A stretch of DNA of 30,778 bases, from the NCBI GenBank assembly GCA_027596945.1, contig JADGJH010000104.1, forward strand, positions 1-30,778, given 5' to 3'. Shown piece after piece: positions 1 to 9,806 of this stretch (positions are counted from its first letter, which is position 1; each line of letters begins with the position of its first letter). This stretch comes from Physocladia obscura. Lineage: Eukaryota; Chytridiomycota; Chytridiomycetes; Chytridiales; Chytriomycetaceae. Made by a program: the position numbers and the translations under genes. The notes beneath the pieces are model-generated. The model made no database searches and had not been told where the DNA came from. It saw only the letters and a list, made by a program, of their open reading frames with translations.

Positions 1-1679
1 AATTTACTACACAAACTACACAATCACAAAAGCACACAAAATTAAAAACAGCAACTCACAATGTTCATGGTAAATGCAAAGACAATTTAATGTCGCAATT
101 GAGTCTGCAATTTCAAACTCTTCCATACATATCTGGCACTCACGCTCACCAGATTCATCAGTGCACTTTCTGACTAGAAATAATAAAAAAGAATAAGTAT
201 TGGTTAAAACAAACCATTCCAACACTACTAACCAACATATGTATGTCCAACAACTTTCACCGACCCCCTTGGTTTTTCAGAGACAATAGCCTTCTGAGAT
301 TTGTAGGCCGGATGGACTTTCCTTATTGTTGCCACACGGGGAGGAAGTTGCGTGGGAGGAGGTTCTTCATCACCAAGACAGATTCGTAAATGTCTCTCCT
401 GTTCGCTTTGAGCCATTTTGCCCACAAGTTTTGTTCCACAAACAGGACAATTATTGTCCGGATTTTCATCAAGCAGCGGTTGGAAAGGTGCTGCCACTGC
501 TCCAGCTTCTACATTTTGCACAGGTCTAAAAGACATTTTTCCATTTACTACAGCCAACTCATATCTTCTATCAATCCGCGCTAATTTTCCAGATGCGTCT
601 TCTACTTGCATGGAAGTTGCTGCTATATTGGTGTTTGGATTCTGAGAGTTTTGATATACTATTTGCCCAGCATTGTTGCTACTGCCGCTACTACTTGCCC
701 GAGTTATGCTACTACTACTGCTACTGCTGCTGTCGTTGCTTGAAAAATTTCCAATACCACTGCTGTTGTAATTACCACTGGTGGCCCCAGTTCTATTTAG
801 CTGCTGCTCGTTCGAACGTCTTTTTGGAAGCAATAAATTCGCAACTACTGCATTCTGTCGCTGCCGCTGCTCTTCGGCAGACAAAAGCATCGGCAAACCT
901 TTAGAGCTTTGCAGTTGACGCGCACGCTGCGTTTCAAGTGCCGCTCGCGTCGTCATAACATGGCTCGAATTTATCGCCGCAATTCTTGTCGCTGCTACTC
1001 CTGCTGTTGTTGTTGTCGTTGTCTGGGAGCCAGCCTGTCTCAGCAATTCTTCATATACTTTAGGAACAGGAGGGTTAAAGTTTCCGTTCTTGCTGCTGCT
1101 ATTACTGATGGTATGAAGGTTGTTGTATTTGATACCTATGCTACCTATACGTGACATTGAGGGAGCGAAAATTGGGCGCTTTGTCAACGGAAAAGCTGCT
1201 GCATTCAACAACTGCTGTCCATTATTTGGACTTTTGTTTGGTGGCGCTGAAGTTGGTGACGTAATGGAAAACGGATTTGTAGGAGAATTGGCGGGGGGAT
1301 GCAATAGTTTCGGGGCGACCGTCCAAGTAGAGTTTGTCGCATTTAGATGGACTCTGTTTGCTTGGATATTATTTGGCGATGGGCTGGTGGTGGTAGTCGT
1401 GGAGATGGCAGGCAATATGTCCGAACTTCTTGAAGAGACAGTTGATTTGGGCACATCTGGAATCAGAATCGGCCGTGGAAGTTTCACGGCTCTTGTCGGC
1501 AACACTCGGGTGCCCGAACCAGCGGTGGCGGCGGAGGCGTTGTTTTGTTCGACGAGATAATCCTTCAGATCGTCACGTTGCCGTTTGCGCGTGCGTGATT
1601 GTTGGACTGGCTCCACAGCTTTTGCTGAAGCCTCAATCGGCGACGACATTGTCAAATCTATCACGGCTCCTCTCTGCAT
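1..1679 (-). CDS. RING-type E3 ubiquitin ligase, ZNRF/Pib1-like, 3' end cut by window edge
   Basis: Probable ubiquitin ligase. Exon 1 (1679-233) starts at an ATG and codes a long Ser/Asn/Thr-rich, low-complexity region. Near its end is a UBZ-like finger, C-x2-C-x15-H-x3-C, starting CPVCGTKL. Intron 1 (232-174, GTTAGT...CTAG, 59 nt) restores frame into exon 2 (173-60), which holds the first half of a RING: ECQICMEEF and then NCLCIYHEHC. The CLCIYH spacing is the form seen in animal ZNRF1/2 and yeast Pib1, whose products act on endosome/vacuole membranes. A donor GTGAGT at 59-54 splits the next Cys codon, so the rest of the RING lies left of base 1. There is no FYVE domain in the visible part, so it is closer to ZNRF than Pib1 in layout. 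The substrate is unknown. Confidence 0.75.
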
Positions 1680-1763
1680 ATCCCTTCAATCTCCAGCCAG
1701 ATTTGCAAGCTTCCTTTTCTTTTTACTTTTTTGTTTCAATATTTATAATCTTATCCTCTGTTA

Positions 1764-2996
1764 TTATAACAAAGAGAAAATTTTTGAAACAAGCGCCCAT
1801 GCGACCAAAACGGCCGCAGTTAAACTACCAATGTCAGCCACACTGGGAACAACCCGAATGACCGTGACTTTTTTTGCGGCATCGCCAAATCGACGTGTTT
1901 CAGCAAATTGTTTGAGATTCTCGTCCTTCACAATCCACCGTTTCTTCAGCCAATTATTGAATAACTCCTCATTTCCTTGCTCAACGAAGCCATTCCAATC
2001 GCGTCCATCTATTCGTTCAATAAGAATATGAACACGTTGTGGGGGCTGTTTGTTTCCATGCGGCAGAAACACATTTTGCGGCGAATACACTTTTTCTGGA
2101 AACTGCAATTTAGCAATATCCGCGACAGGCTCATACGACATGGTCACATCAATCAGCGGAATATTCTGCGACTTTTTTGTTTTCGAGGAAGACAGCTGCG
2201 TCAAGCACGTCCACAGCGCTTTGTACCGCGGAATCAAAACGCGCTGATTTTTTTTTTCTGCTGTCGTCGCGTTTTCGGAGATACTGCCGCCCGCCGCAAA
2301 CGCGTGAGATTTTTTGAGCGTATCGGGGGAGATTATTGTTCCTTCGGGGAACACGAGTAACCAGAAAAAGCCAAGTGAATTGTCTCGAATCAACGAAACG
2401 CGATCCAACAGCACGTTTTCATCTTTGGCCCAATCGCGCGACAAGAATATGAAGGAAAAAAATTGCATTCCCCATCCTGTTGCCATATATTCAAATAAAG
2501 TTGATTTAAAAGGTATTATATAAGACAAGAAACAACGAGATTCAGTACCAAAAATCGGAACCGATTTCAAAGATTCCTTGAGAATAATTCGAAGAGATCC
2601 GCCTTTTCCTTTTCGTAACGCAACCATCCATAAATACATCCAATCCAACTGAGTTTGATGGTTCGACATGATGACGCATTTATCGATTTCACTCATCTCC
2701 ATTTCGGAATACACGACGATTTCAACGGCCGGTCCTAGAGGTTTCCAGTTTGTAAGCACTAGAAGCGACACGAACAATCTTTCGGTTATCCAATTGTACG
2801 CCGTGAATGCTCGCAGAAACGGATTCGTCTTTGGCCTGCGGCGGTGGTGAATGTGTTGCTGTTTTTCTTGTTTCCTGGGTTCGAAGCTTTGCAGGGCAAA
2901 ATCAAATGCATGGGCAAGTGGGAGGAGTAATAGCGACGGTACTTGAATAATATTAATGTGTATTGACACTAAGGCCAGCAGCAGTGGCCGAAGCAT
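1764..2996 (-). CDS. Lysophospholipid acyltransferase (LPLAT/AGPAT, LCLAT1-like)
   Basis: Membrane acyltransferase that should move an acyl chain from acyl-CoA to a lysophospholipid. A hydrophobic N-terminus (about residues 1-30) looks like a signal anchor. The catalytic block NHQTQLDWMYLW carries the NHx4D motif, and VFPEGT is the acceptor-binding motif. The stretch IPIFG-WGMQFFSFIFLSRDW is typical of the AGPAT3/4/5-LCLAT1 branch. The family motif is interrupted in the genome by 24 codons; these are a 72-nt intron (2548-2477, GTACTG...ACAG, phase 1) that happens to be open in frame. Removing it gives about 386 aa. A hydrophobic segment near the C-terminus (about the last 20 residues) is a likely second anchor. 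The substrate (PA, lysocardiolipin or PI) cannot be decided from sequence. Confidence 0.85.
   Translation of the reverse strand: MLRPLLLALVSIHINIIQVPSLLLLPLAHAFDFALQSFEPRKQEKQQHIHHRRRPKTNPFLRAFTAYNWITERLFVSLLVLTNWKPLGPAVEIVVYSEMEMSEIDKCVIMSNHQTQLDWMYLWMVALRKGKGGSLRIILKESLKSVPIFGTESRCFLSYIIPFKSTLFEYMATGWGMQFFSFIFLSRDWAKDENVLLDRVSLIRDNSLGFFWLLVFPEGTIISPDTLKKSHAFAAGGSISENATTAEKKNQRVLIPRYKALWTCLTQLSSSKTKKSQNIPLIDVTMSYEPVADIAKLQFPEKVYSPQNVFLPHGNKQPPQRVHILIERIDGRDWNGFVEQGNEELFNNWLKKRWIVKDENLKQFAETRRFGDAAKKVTVIRVVPSVADIGSLTAAVLVAWALVSKIFSLL
2477..2548 (-). other. In-frame, stop-free intron of the acyltransferase gene
   Basis: This 72-nt segment begins GTACTG and ends AACAG on the minus strand. It is a multiple of three and has no stop, so simple ORF finders read through it. 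Splicing joins IPIFG directly to WGMQFF, the normal family motif. Confidence 0.8.
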
Positions 2997-3098
2997 CTTT
3001 TAATGGTTCAATATTTGAAAGTTTGTGCTCCCCAACAACCTTACTTCAAAAAAAACAGAAGAAAACAAGACAAAAACGAACAAGAATCCACAAAAAAA

Positions 3099-4846
3099 CT
3101 ACCACTGCTGATTTCGTCGTCTGTTATCAATTTCCATTTTTACAAAAACCTTCAGCACCTTCAGCACAGCAAGGTTCTTTTCATCTTCAGCAGATGAATC
3201 ATTTGCACGACTTCCTTTCAAAATTTCTTTTAGAGGCGGCAAAGAAGTTGTCGATAATTGCGCTGACAGCGGCGGTTGATGTGCTTCCTGCATTTCCACA
3301 TCCACTACTACTCCATCTTCTGATTTGCTGGCAATTTGTGGTGGCGGCGAGATAAAACGTTGAGAGGAATGATCAGGCGCTCTCATTTGTGGCATTGTGT
3401 TCTGTACATAACGCGGAAGTACAAAAGTAGGTGGTTGTTGATGTTGTTGTTGCTCATTTTGTCGCGACTGCTGGGATTCTGGATTTAGCGATGGTTGTAG
3501 TAAAACGTGACTATGATATTGATGCTGCTGGTGCTGCTGCTGCTGGCTATATGGCGAAATTATATAATTATTTTGCATAGGAATCATTGGATTGCTGGAA
3601 AACCCAAATGAGCCATTTAATAGATCCCCATTGTTGAAGGGGTTGAGGGCACCGCTTGGATTCAAGTAGTTGTTTGCAGGATACATTGGTGTGAACAATG
3701 CAGACGAAATACTATTCAAGAATTCATCCACTGAAATCAAATCCTGATTTGAGAATGTTTGGAGGGCTTGCCCATTGAATTCAGGGCTTACAAACGGAAA
3801 ATTAATCGGAATGTTTGGAGATCCGAGGGATGATGACAGGCTGGGGGTTTCGTGGCTATTCGACGGACTCGTCGACATGTATTGAGATAATGTATCAAAT
3901 TGCAGCTGAATATCAGCTGGTTCATTTTTATATTAACATAAATCAAGTTCTTATGGAAAACGCACCTGTAGTTTGAGGTGGCGAAAACCTGTTGCGTTTT
4001 ATTTCATTAAAGAAGCTGCCAACAATATCCGAAGATTCGGGAACCCAACGCCTTTTCGCCGACGAAAAGTCTGACGCAAATTCGGCATAGGGTGGAGATT
4101 GAGGCAGGGCGCTTGCTGCAGTTTGTTGTGGGGACAAATTAAGACGGATTGTTGAGAAGAAGGAGAAAGACAAACCGTTGCGGCTTCCATTTGAAGAGAC
4201 GGAAGAGGCAGCATCCGAGGCCCGAGAAGCAGAGACAGAGGAGGCCGGGGCCGCCGAGCGTTTGGAGGCGTTTGCGCGGTTCGCGAGTCTTGAGGGCAGA
4301 TTCAGGCTAGCAGCGGCGGGATCAAGATCAGAGTCAGAGTGCAGCTTTGCGTGTTTCTTCAAGTCCTGGGGGCGTTTGAAGGCGCGCTGGCAGACCTGTT
4401 GGGAGCAAGACGCAGATGGTTAGAAGGAGCGATGGGCCGATGGGCCGATGGGCAGATGTGCAGATGGGCAGGGGCTGATGGGGCAGACTCACGGGACACA
4501 GGTGCGGCATGAAGGGCACGTGGATGCGCAGGTGGGAAATCAGGTGGTCGCGCTTGGTGTAGGCGTTGGTGCAGCGGGCCCACTGGCACGCGAGGTTCAT
4601 GTCGACGCCGGGCAGCTTCTTGCCGATGTGGCCCTCGGCAATGTGTTTGTACAGCGCCTCGGCGTCGCCCGTCGCGAACCCACAGCCGCCGCCGCCGCCG
4701 CCGCCGCCGCCCCACTCGCAGCGCAGCCGGTCCTCGTCGCGTTCCGCCTCTCGTTCGGCCTCGCCGCCTGCTTCTCTTTCGCCCCCCGAAGCCCCTTCGC
4801 CGCCTTCGCGCCCTCCGTCAAAGGCTGCCGTGGTGTCTGTGTTCAT
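3099..4846 (-). CDS. pacC: PacC/Rim101-type pH-response transcription factor, three C2H2 fingers
   Basis: Nuclear regulator of genes responding to ambient pH. Three exons: 4846-4493, 4395-3966 and 3916-3099; introns of 97 nt (CCC|GTGAGT...ACAG) and 49 nt (G|GTGCGT...CCAG). The product is about 533 aa. Fingers: first C-E-W-(Gly)9-C ... LYKHIAEGHIGKK; second CQWARCTNAYTKRDHLISH with RIHVPFMPH; third CPVCQRAFKRPQDLKKH, formed exactly across intron 1. VKRDHxxSH-RIHVP and AFKRPQDLKKH are signatures of this family. Downstream come Ser/Ala-rich and then Gln/His-rich regions. I see no clean YPxL/I PalA-binding motif; the nearest is MYPANN. An in-frame ATG at 4900 is possible, but it would put a GCCAAG box inside the gene, so 4846 is preferred. 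Confidence 0.88.
4430..4486. repeat. Short G-rich tandem repeat inside pacC intron 1
   Basis: Imperfect copies of cGATGGGC/AGATGGGC run through most of the 97-nt intron. The repeat makes this intron unusually GC-rich for the window. Confidence 0.75.
4685..4711. repeat. (GCC)9 trinucleotide repeat coding nine glycines
   Basis: Nine perfect GCC units (plus strand), read GGC on the coding strand. They lie between the first two zinc-binding cysteines of PacC finger 1. Confidence 0.95.
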
Positions 4847-4873
4847 TGCTTCTTTTCGTTCAGTCAAGTGACA

Positions 4874-4949
4874 GCCAAGACTATTTATTGGAACAAGCAA
4901 TTTTATCGCTTTTCAGCCACAGCCAAGACTTGATCTCAGCACGGCCAAG
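4874..4949. promoter_or_regulatory. Three GCCAAG boxes upstream of pacC (possible PacC sites)
   Basis: GCCAAG occurs at 4874-4879, 4922-4927 and 4944-4949, each followed by ACT, giving the longer shared word GCCAAGACT. GCCARG is the established PacC/Rim101 target. The nearest box is 27 bp upstream of the chosen pacC ATG, so some may lie in the 5' UTR. Self-control of pacC is an inference. Confidence 0.6.
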
Positions 4950-7045
4950 ACTTCCCCATTGTTAAGCCACGCCCCACTCCTCTGTCAACTTTCGGTCCCT
5001 TTCTTACATCTCCCTCTTTTTCTGCGCTATACCATTTTTTGAATTCAATTATTCAAACCTGTACAATAGTAGATTTTCAAAATCCCTTTCTACATGTCAC
5101 TAACTTTTTTTGTAGCTCCTGTTTATTACGATTGTCTCCCCGTATCCAAACGATAATTGAACCGAAATACAGTTCAAGTCCTTTTGTTCCCTTTCAAAAA
5201 TAATACAACTATAAAATAATACGACGGGTTATCACAACTTTTTCAATTCTTTTCGCAATATTTGTTGTATATATAAGCATTTCACCTCCTGCTTAGATTC
5301 TTGTATGTCGTGAACTTGCGGTACAGAGGGACGGCAAGAAATTGAGAAAGAAGGGAAGTTACTATATACAAGAACCTAAAAAATGCAGAAACCATGGCAG
5401 GAAGAGAAAGATATGAAAATGGAGGAAAGAAGAAAAGCTACAAAAAATGCAAATAAATGCACCCCAAAGAGAAGAAAGAAAAAAAAGGAACTACAGCAAG
5501 CACGAAAACTGAAAAGATTACCAAAAAGGGGTAGAAAAAAGTAAAAACTAAAGAGAAAGAGAGCAAGAGCTGAAAGTGGATAAAAATATTGTGTACGTGA
5601 AACCAAAGCTGAAAATTAGAGGATTTGAGGGTTTTTTTTCTTGTGTAACAGTATTCATAACCCAGATAACGACAAATAACACCTTTCAAGGGGGAAAAAC
5701 AAGGAATAATTTAGAACTTATGAATCTAACATGATATACTGATGTTAGCTTTGTTCCGGAAAAAGAAAATTGAGAAGTGAATTTCTTATGGTGGGAGGAA
5801 TAATATCATGTTGATATTCGAGGGAATTCTATTCATAATTATTTGTAAAACTATCTCATTGTTAGACACAGGATATGATCACAAATATTTGCTCAGAGAC
5901 ATTATCTCCACTACAGCACAGAAAATCTGCTTCCATTCTGCGAATGAGATTGCTGGTCGATATCCAGATTTATCCAGATGAGAAGTCCAATTGCAGTTTT
6001 CTCTGAACAAAAGTTCTGTAATATCCAGGTTTATTTCATTTTTGTCTTGTAGGTTAAAAAATTGCTTTTTTGTTTTTACAGTAATTAATTTTCAGGAGAC
6101 AGGTGCAATTCCTGTATACTTTAATATTTTTGATCCATATAGGCTAGATTCCTAAAAAAGATAGAGAGTCTCATAATAGAATTTGCTTGGGCTATCTTTC
6201 ATCATTAAAAATAAACACAAGATATACAAGTTGAATGCCTGATAATTAGAAAGAAAAGTCGTTAATTGATGAGAATTTTTTTTTTTTGCATGTGACCATA
6301 TAAAGAGTTCATAAACAACAGGAATACAATTCGAATTTGGAAAACAAAAATAAATTATAATCGATATGATTCACAATAAGGCACAAAAGATTAATTAGTA
6401 TGTTAGAATTGTTTTATGATCCCTGTGTTATGATTGAAGGACGATTTTCAAGAAAAATCTTGTTAATCACATGCCCCATATCCCTGACCGTTACTTAGAT
6501 TTTAGACATCACAGGCTTAACTGCCCTATGGATCGAACTTGCCTAAGGATTAGGACAGTATATTCGATTCTTTGTAAATGTCGTCTGCACGGGTACTCCC
6601 TGTCAAATCACTGATTGAAATGGAACGAAATAAAACTACGAAAGCTTTAGCTGAGTCAAAAAACAGCAAGTGACTTTCCCCTCTCACACTCTCCTTTCAC
6701 TTAATGATGATGGCCATTCTGCTTTGCTTTAGTTTTCCTTTTACGATGTCATTTTATTAAAGTATTCGATTCTCGTTGTTGAATCGTGCAAAGACTGATT
6801 TAACTCAAATTATTTAGATTGAGACATTGAAAGAATATTGTTTATTGAGTAACGCGGATGGACTGAAGAGATGGAAACGAATATTGGATAAAATTATAGG
6901 CAGATACCGGGGAACTGACGGTTTTTGTCGCGCAAGGCGATAGTTGCGGCTGACGCAGCGCCGACCAATCAGACATAGAAGGTCAGCTTCGGACGACCAC
7001 AAAGCCGAACTTTATGTGCCTACTTTTGCTGCATATAAATGTGCG
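4950..7045. other. Long intergenic region, pacC to NIPA locus
   Basis: Mostly AT-rich with no convincing gene. Items seen: the purine-rich tract at 5330-5550; a 57-codon open frame near 6440-6620 (plus) with no recognised family; and a more GC-rich block from 6880 that holds a CCAAT box (about 6963), a TGACGCA word (about 6951) and a TATA-like GCATATAAAT (7031-7040). The last three could form a plus-strand promoter. An open minus-strand frame at 7002-6814 overlaps this block and is not recognised. Confidence 0.5.
5383..5544 (+). CDS. Very basic 53-aa open frame in a purine-rich tract (doubtful)
   Basis: ATG to TAA with about half Lys/Arg (ends KRLPKRGRKK). It sits in a purine-rich stretch (about 5330-5550) where such frames arise by chance. 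I recognise no family, and no splice or promoter support is clear. Confidence 0.15.
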   Translation: MQKPWQEEKDMKMEERRKATKNANKCTPKRRKKKKELQQARKLKRLPKRGRKK

Positions 7046-7448
7046 CTACTCAACGTCTAGGGTTTCATGAACAGCAGAAGAGCGCCAGGAATCGAAAAGG
7101 CTACCCACTTCAGCCAAAAATATCCATACATAGGTTGCCCAAAACGAATGAAAGATGGCTGGTATATTTACCACTGATACAAGCAACTTGACATGCCGGA
7201 TCATCATAGTCCACCACTCCCAGTAGCGCTCTGCGATTCGCCTGTATGGCGTCTTTTTTGCGTCATTGCTGCAATTGCTTAGTCCGACTGATGATTCAAT
7301 TTTCGAAAACGCGTAATATATATGTAAATTTTTTTTCGGTGTATAGGTGGATATTTGCTCTTCAAGATATCACAACGTTTACAATAGGAATTTCTGTAAA
7401 CAATCCGAAAAAAACTGCGTTCTGGATTACTGGATTTCTGGATGCCAT
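7046..7448 (-). CDS. Possible small two-exon gene divergent from NIPA (hypothetical)
   Basis: Not recognised. ATG at 7448 opens MASRNPVIQNAVFFG. A donor GTTTAC at 7401 (phase 2) pairs with acceptor ATTGCAG before 7268, with a CTAAG branch-like word upstream. The second exon (7268-7046) reads NDAKKTPYRRIAERYWEWW, then a hydrophobic stretch (LLVSVVNIPAIF...WIFLAEVG), ending at TAG. This gives about 89 aa with one likely membrane segment. Support is codon-like third positions and matching phase only. A different donor, or no gene at all, remains possible. Its start would lie 138 bp from the NIPA start, implying a shared promoter. Confidence 0.3.
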
Positions 7449-7586
7449 TTAAGGACTGGGACTGCGGATCAAATAGATTAAAAGTATTTCGGCGGGTCAA
7501 ATGAAAAAATGGGAAATTATATTCACATGAAAAATAAAAGATTTTTGATGGTGCATGACAAAAATAGAAAAACTTTTTTTTGAAAA

Positions 7587-9806
7587 ATGAGCGGTTGGGA
7601 GCAAGGAGGTTTGTTGTCATGGGTTGCTGTATCAATGTTGCAATAATTCTTCTCAATTGCATCAGTCGGAATTACTTTGGCGCTGATTTCTGGAGTCTTC
7701 ATCGGCGCGTCAGTGGTATTCACTAAGAAGGCCCTGCTAATGATGAAGAACGATGGTCACAATGTGGCCAGTGGATCCCGCGAGTACCTAAAGAAACCAG
7801 TGTGGTGGGTCGGCATGACACTGAGTAAGTGTTCTTTGTGTTATCCATTCTTGCATAGCCATGTGCTGTTTGTTCCGCATCCAATTCACTTTTTTTTTTT
7901 CCCTCAATTTATTTTATACTTTTGATCCAATTTACAGCTGCTCTTGGCGAACTGTCAAACTTTGGTGCTTATGCTTTTGTTCCGGCAATTCTTGTTACTC
8001 CGCTTGGTGCAATCAGTGTCGTTATCAGGTGTGCTATCCCTGCAGTACTTCAGTTCACTTTTAGATTTCCCTGATTGTGGCAACCCTTACACTGATTAAA
8101 AAACAATAATACTTCCAATGATTATTATTAAGTGCCGTACTTTCTGCGATCTTTCTGAATGAGAAACTCAACTTCTCCGGAATGGTCGGATGTGCACAGT
8201 GTCTTATTGGCGCCGTTATTATTGTCTTGCATGCCCCGCAATCAACTACCACCCAAACAGTTGCTGAGTTCTTTCATTATGTCGTACAACCTGGCAAGTC
8301 GATCCGTATTTTTTTATTGTATAGGCCATTAATTTTGTCTCTTTTTTTTTCCGCAACTGATAGGATTTCTGGCATATTCTGTTATTATTGCTGGTTTACT
8401 TGGCTGGCTAATTGTTTATTGTCAACCTAGATACGCACAAAAGACTCCACTAATTTATATTAGCATAAGCTCGCTTGGAGGCTCATATTTAGTTCTCGCT
8501 GCTCAAGGTTATTAATTCAATATCTGAGTTAAATCGTACTAACATATGGATGTAAATTAAAAAAGGGTTTGGAACTTCGTTCGTTTACTCGGTTCGTAAT
8601 TGGGATACCGATAATCAGTTTAAGCAATGGCCTATTTATCCTCTCTTTGCGTTTCTCGTATTCTTTGTAATCTTCCAAGTCAACTTTCTCAACAAAGCAT
8701 TATCATGCTTCAGCGCAGCCGTTGTCACACCTATATATTATGTGTTTTTCACAACGGCAACTATGCTGACAAGTGCATTTTTATTTCAAGGATTTCCCGT
8801 TGGAAGTACTGTTGACGGCGTATCAATTCTGTTTGGTTTCCTTGTGATTTGTGGCGGTGTGGCGCTTCTTTTCCAATACAGCTTGAAGCTCCAAAGAATT
8901 GCAAAGGAAGCTGGGCAAACTGTTGCACGGATCGCAAATCGCGCCAGTATCAATATCGGATCAGAACGAGGTGGCAGTGGGATGGGTGCACCACGCGACG
9001 CTCCATTACCAGCATTACCAGCAAGCGTTCTGAGTCGCCATGATGCGCGCAGTGAGAGTGACGGGGATGTCACAAGTATTATTGGAGGCAAGGACACAGA
9101 TATAGTAGTGAAATACCCATCTAGTGTGCGATACATAGATGCTCAACAACAGCGCGAAAACAATGCAAACAGTCTCGAAACATTAACACTGGATCGAATG
9201 AAATTTTCTGCGCGAAAGTCTTCGCTACAATACGATTCCGTAAATATGAGTCCTGCCGAAAGTTTGACACATCCACGGCCGATAAGGCCGTCATTTGTTA
9301 TTGATGGAGACGGCGTTGATGAATCCGACGAAGTGACTTCAATTTCTCATGCTGTAGTTCCGGGACTGAAACTTGTTAAAATGATTGGAGCAACGACGCG
9401 ACATCTTGAGAAAGAGCCTCCGACCACCCCTCCGCATCGATCTATTTCTCTCACTGTCGATCACGATAGGAATATGCTTTCATGGATTCGTAGACGCAGT
9501 ACTCAAAGTACCCAATCGACAGAAATAGACGATATCAGGTTATCGTCAGCACAACGAGTTCATTCTTCGAATTCACATCATCAGGCGGAAGAAATACATC
9601 CACCGCTAAATAGTCCCACCAACTCAAAATTAAATTCGCTGGGACGGATTGAATCTAAAGCCGCCCATGTTGTAATATCTAAGTTACCCGAGGACTCGTT
9701 AAAGGAACGCGAAAGTACATTATCTTTTGAAGCGAGTCCTCATGACCGCATGTCAACAGAACGTTTTGCTGAACTGAGTACAGAAATAACACGTAAAATT
9801 GAATAA
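7587..9806 (+). CDS. NIPA-family magnesium transporter with long cytoplasmic tail
   Basis: Membrane transporter of the NIPA/DUF803 family (Mg2+ uptake in animals). Six exons: 7587-7608, 7666-7824, 7938-8028, 8133-8293, 8364-8507 and 8566-9806; about 605 aa. Family landmarks in order: ALISGVFIGASVVFTKKALL, GELSNFGAYAFVPAILVTPL, GAISVVIR/SAVLSAIFLNEKL, VQPGFLAYSVIIAG, QPRYAQKTPLIYISISSLGG, and NKALSCFSAAVVTPIYYVFF. About eight or nine membrane helices are expected, all within the first 330 residues; the last 275 form a Ser-rich soluble tail. The start is set by a 22-nt first exon (MSGWEQG) joined through GTTTGT...CATCAG, all in phase. The fourth intron uses a GC donor. The last intron has a perfect TACTAAC branch site (8537-8543). 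Confidence 0.88.
8294..8363 (+). other. GC-AG intron in the NIPA gene
   Basis: Exon ends CCTG, and the intron starts GCAAGT and ends TAG. This is the only join that keeps QPG-FLAYS, the conserved family reading. GCAAGT is the standard strong GC donor. Confidence 0.8.

Noticed and set aside
4847..4900. Upstream start for pacC at 4900
   Set aside because: In frame, but adds an unconserved stretch and would place a GCCAAG box in the coding region. Kept only as an alternative.
4448..4933. Plus-strand 161-aa frame over pacC exon 1
   Set aside because: Shadow of the GC-rich pacC exon on the opposite strand.
5376..5689. Phe-rich minus-strand frames of 76 and 83 codons
   Set aside because: They are the complement of a purine-rich tract and show low-complexity Phe/Leu/Ser only.
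7246..7452. Plus-strand 68-aa frame upstream of NIPA
   Set aside because: No family match; the minus strand has better exon-like features, and NIPA has its own start at 7587.
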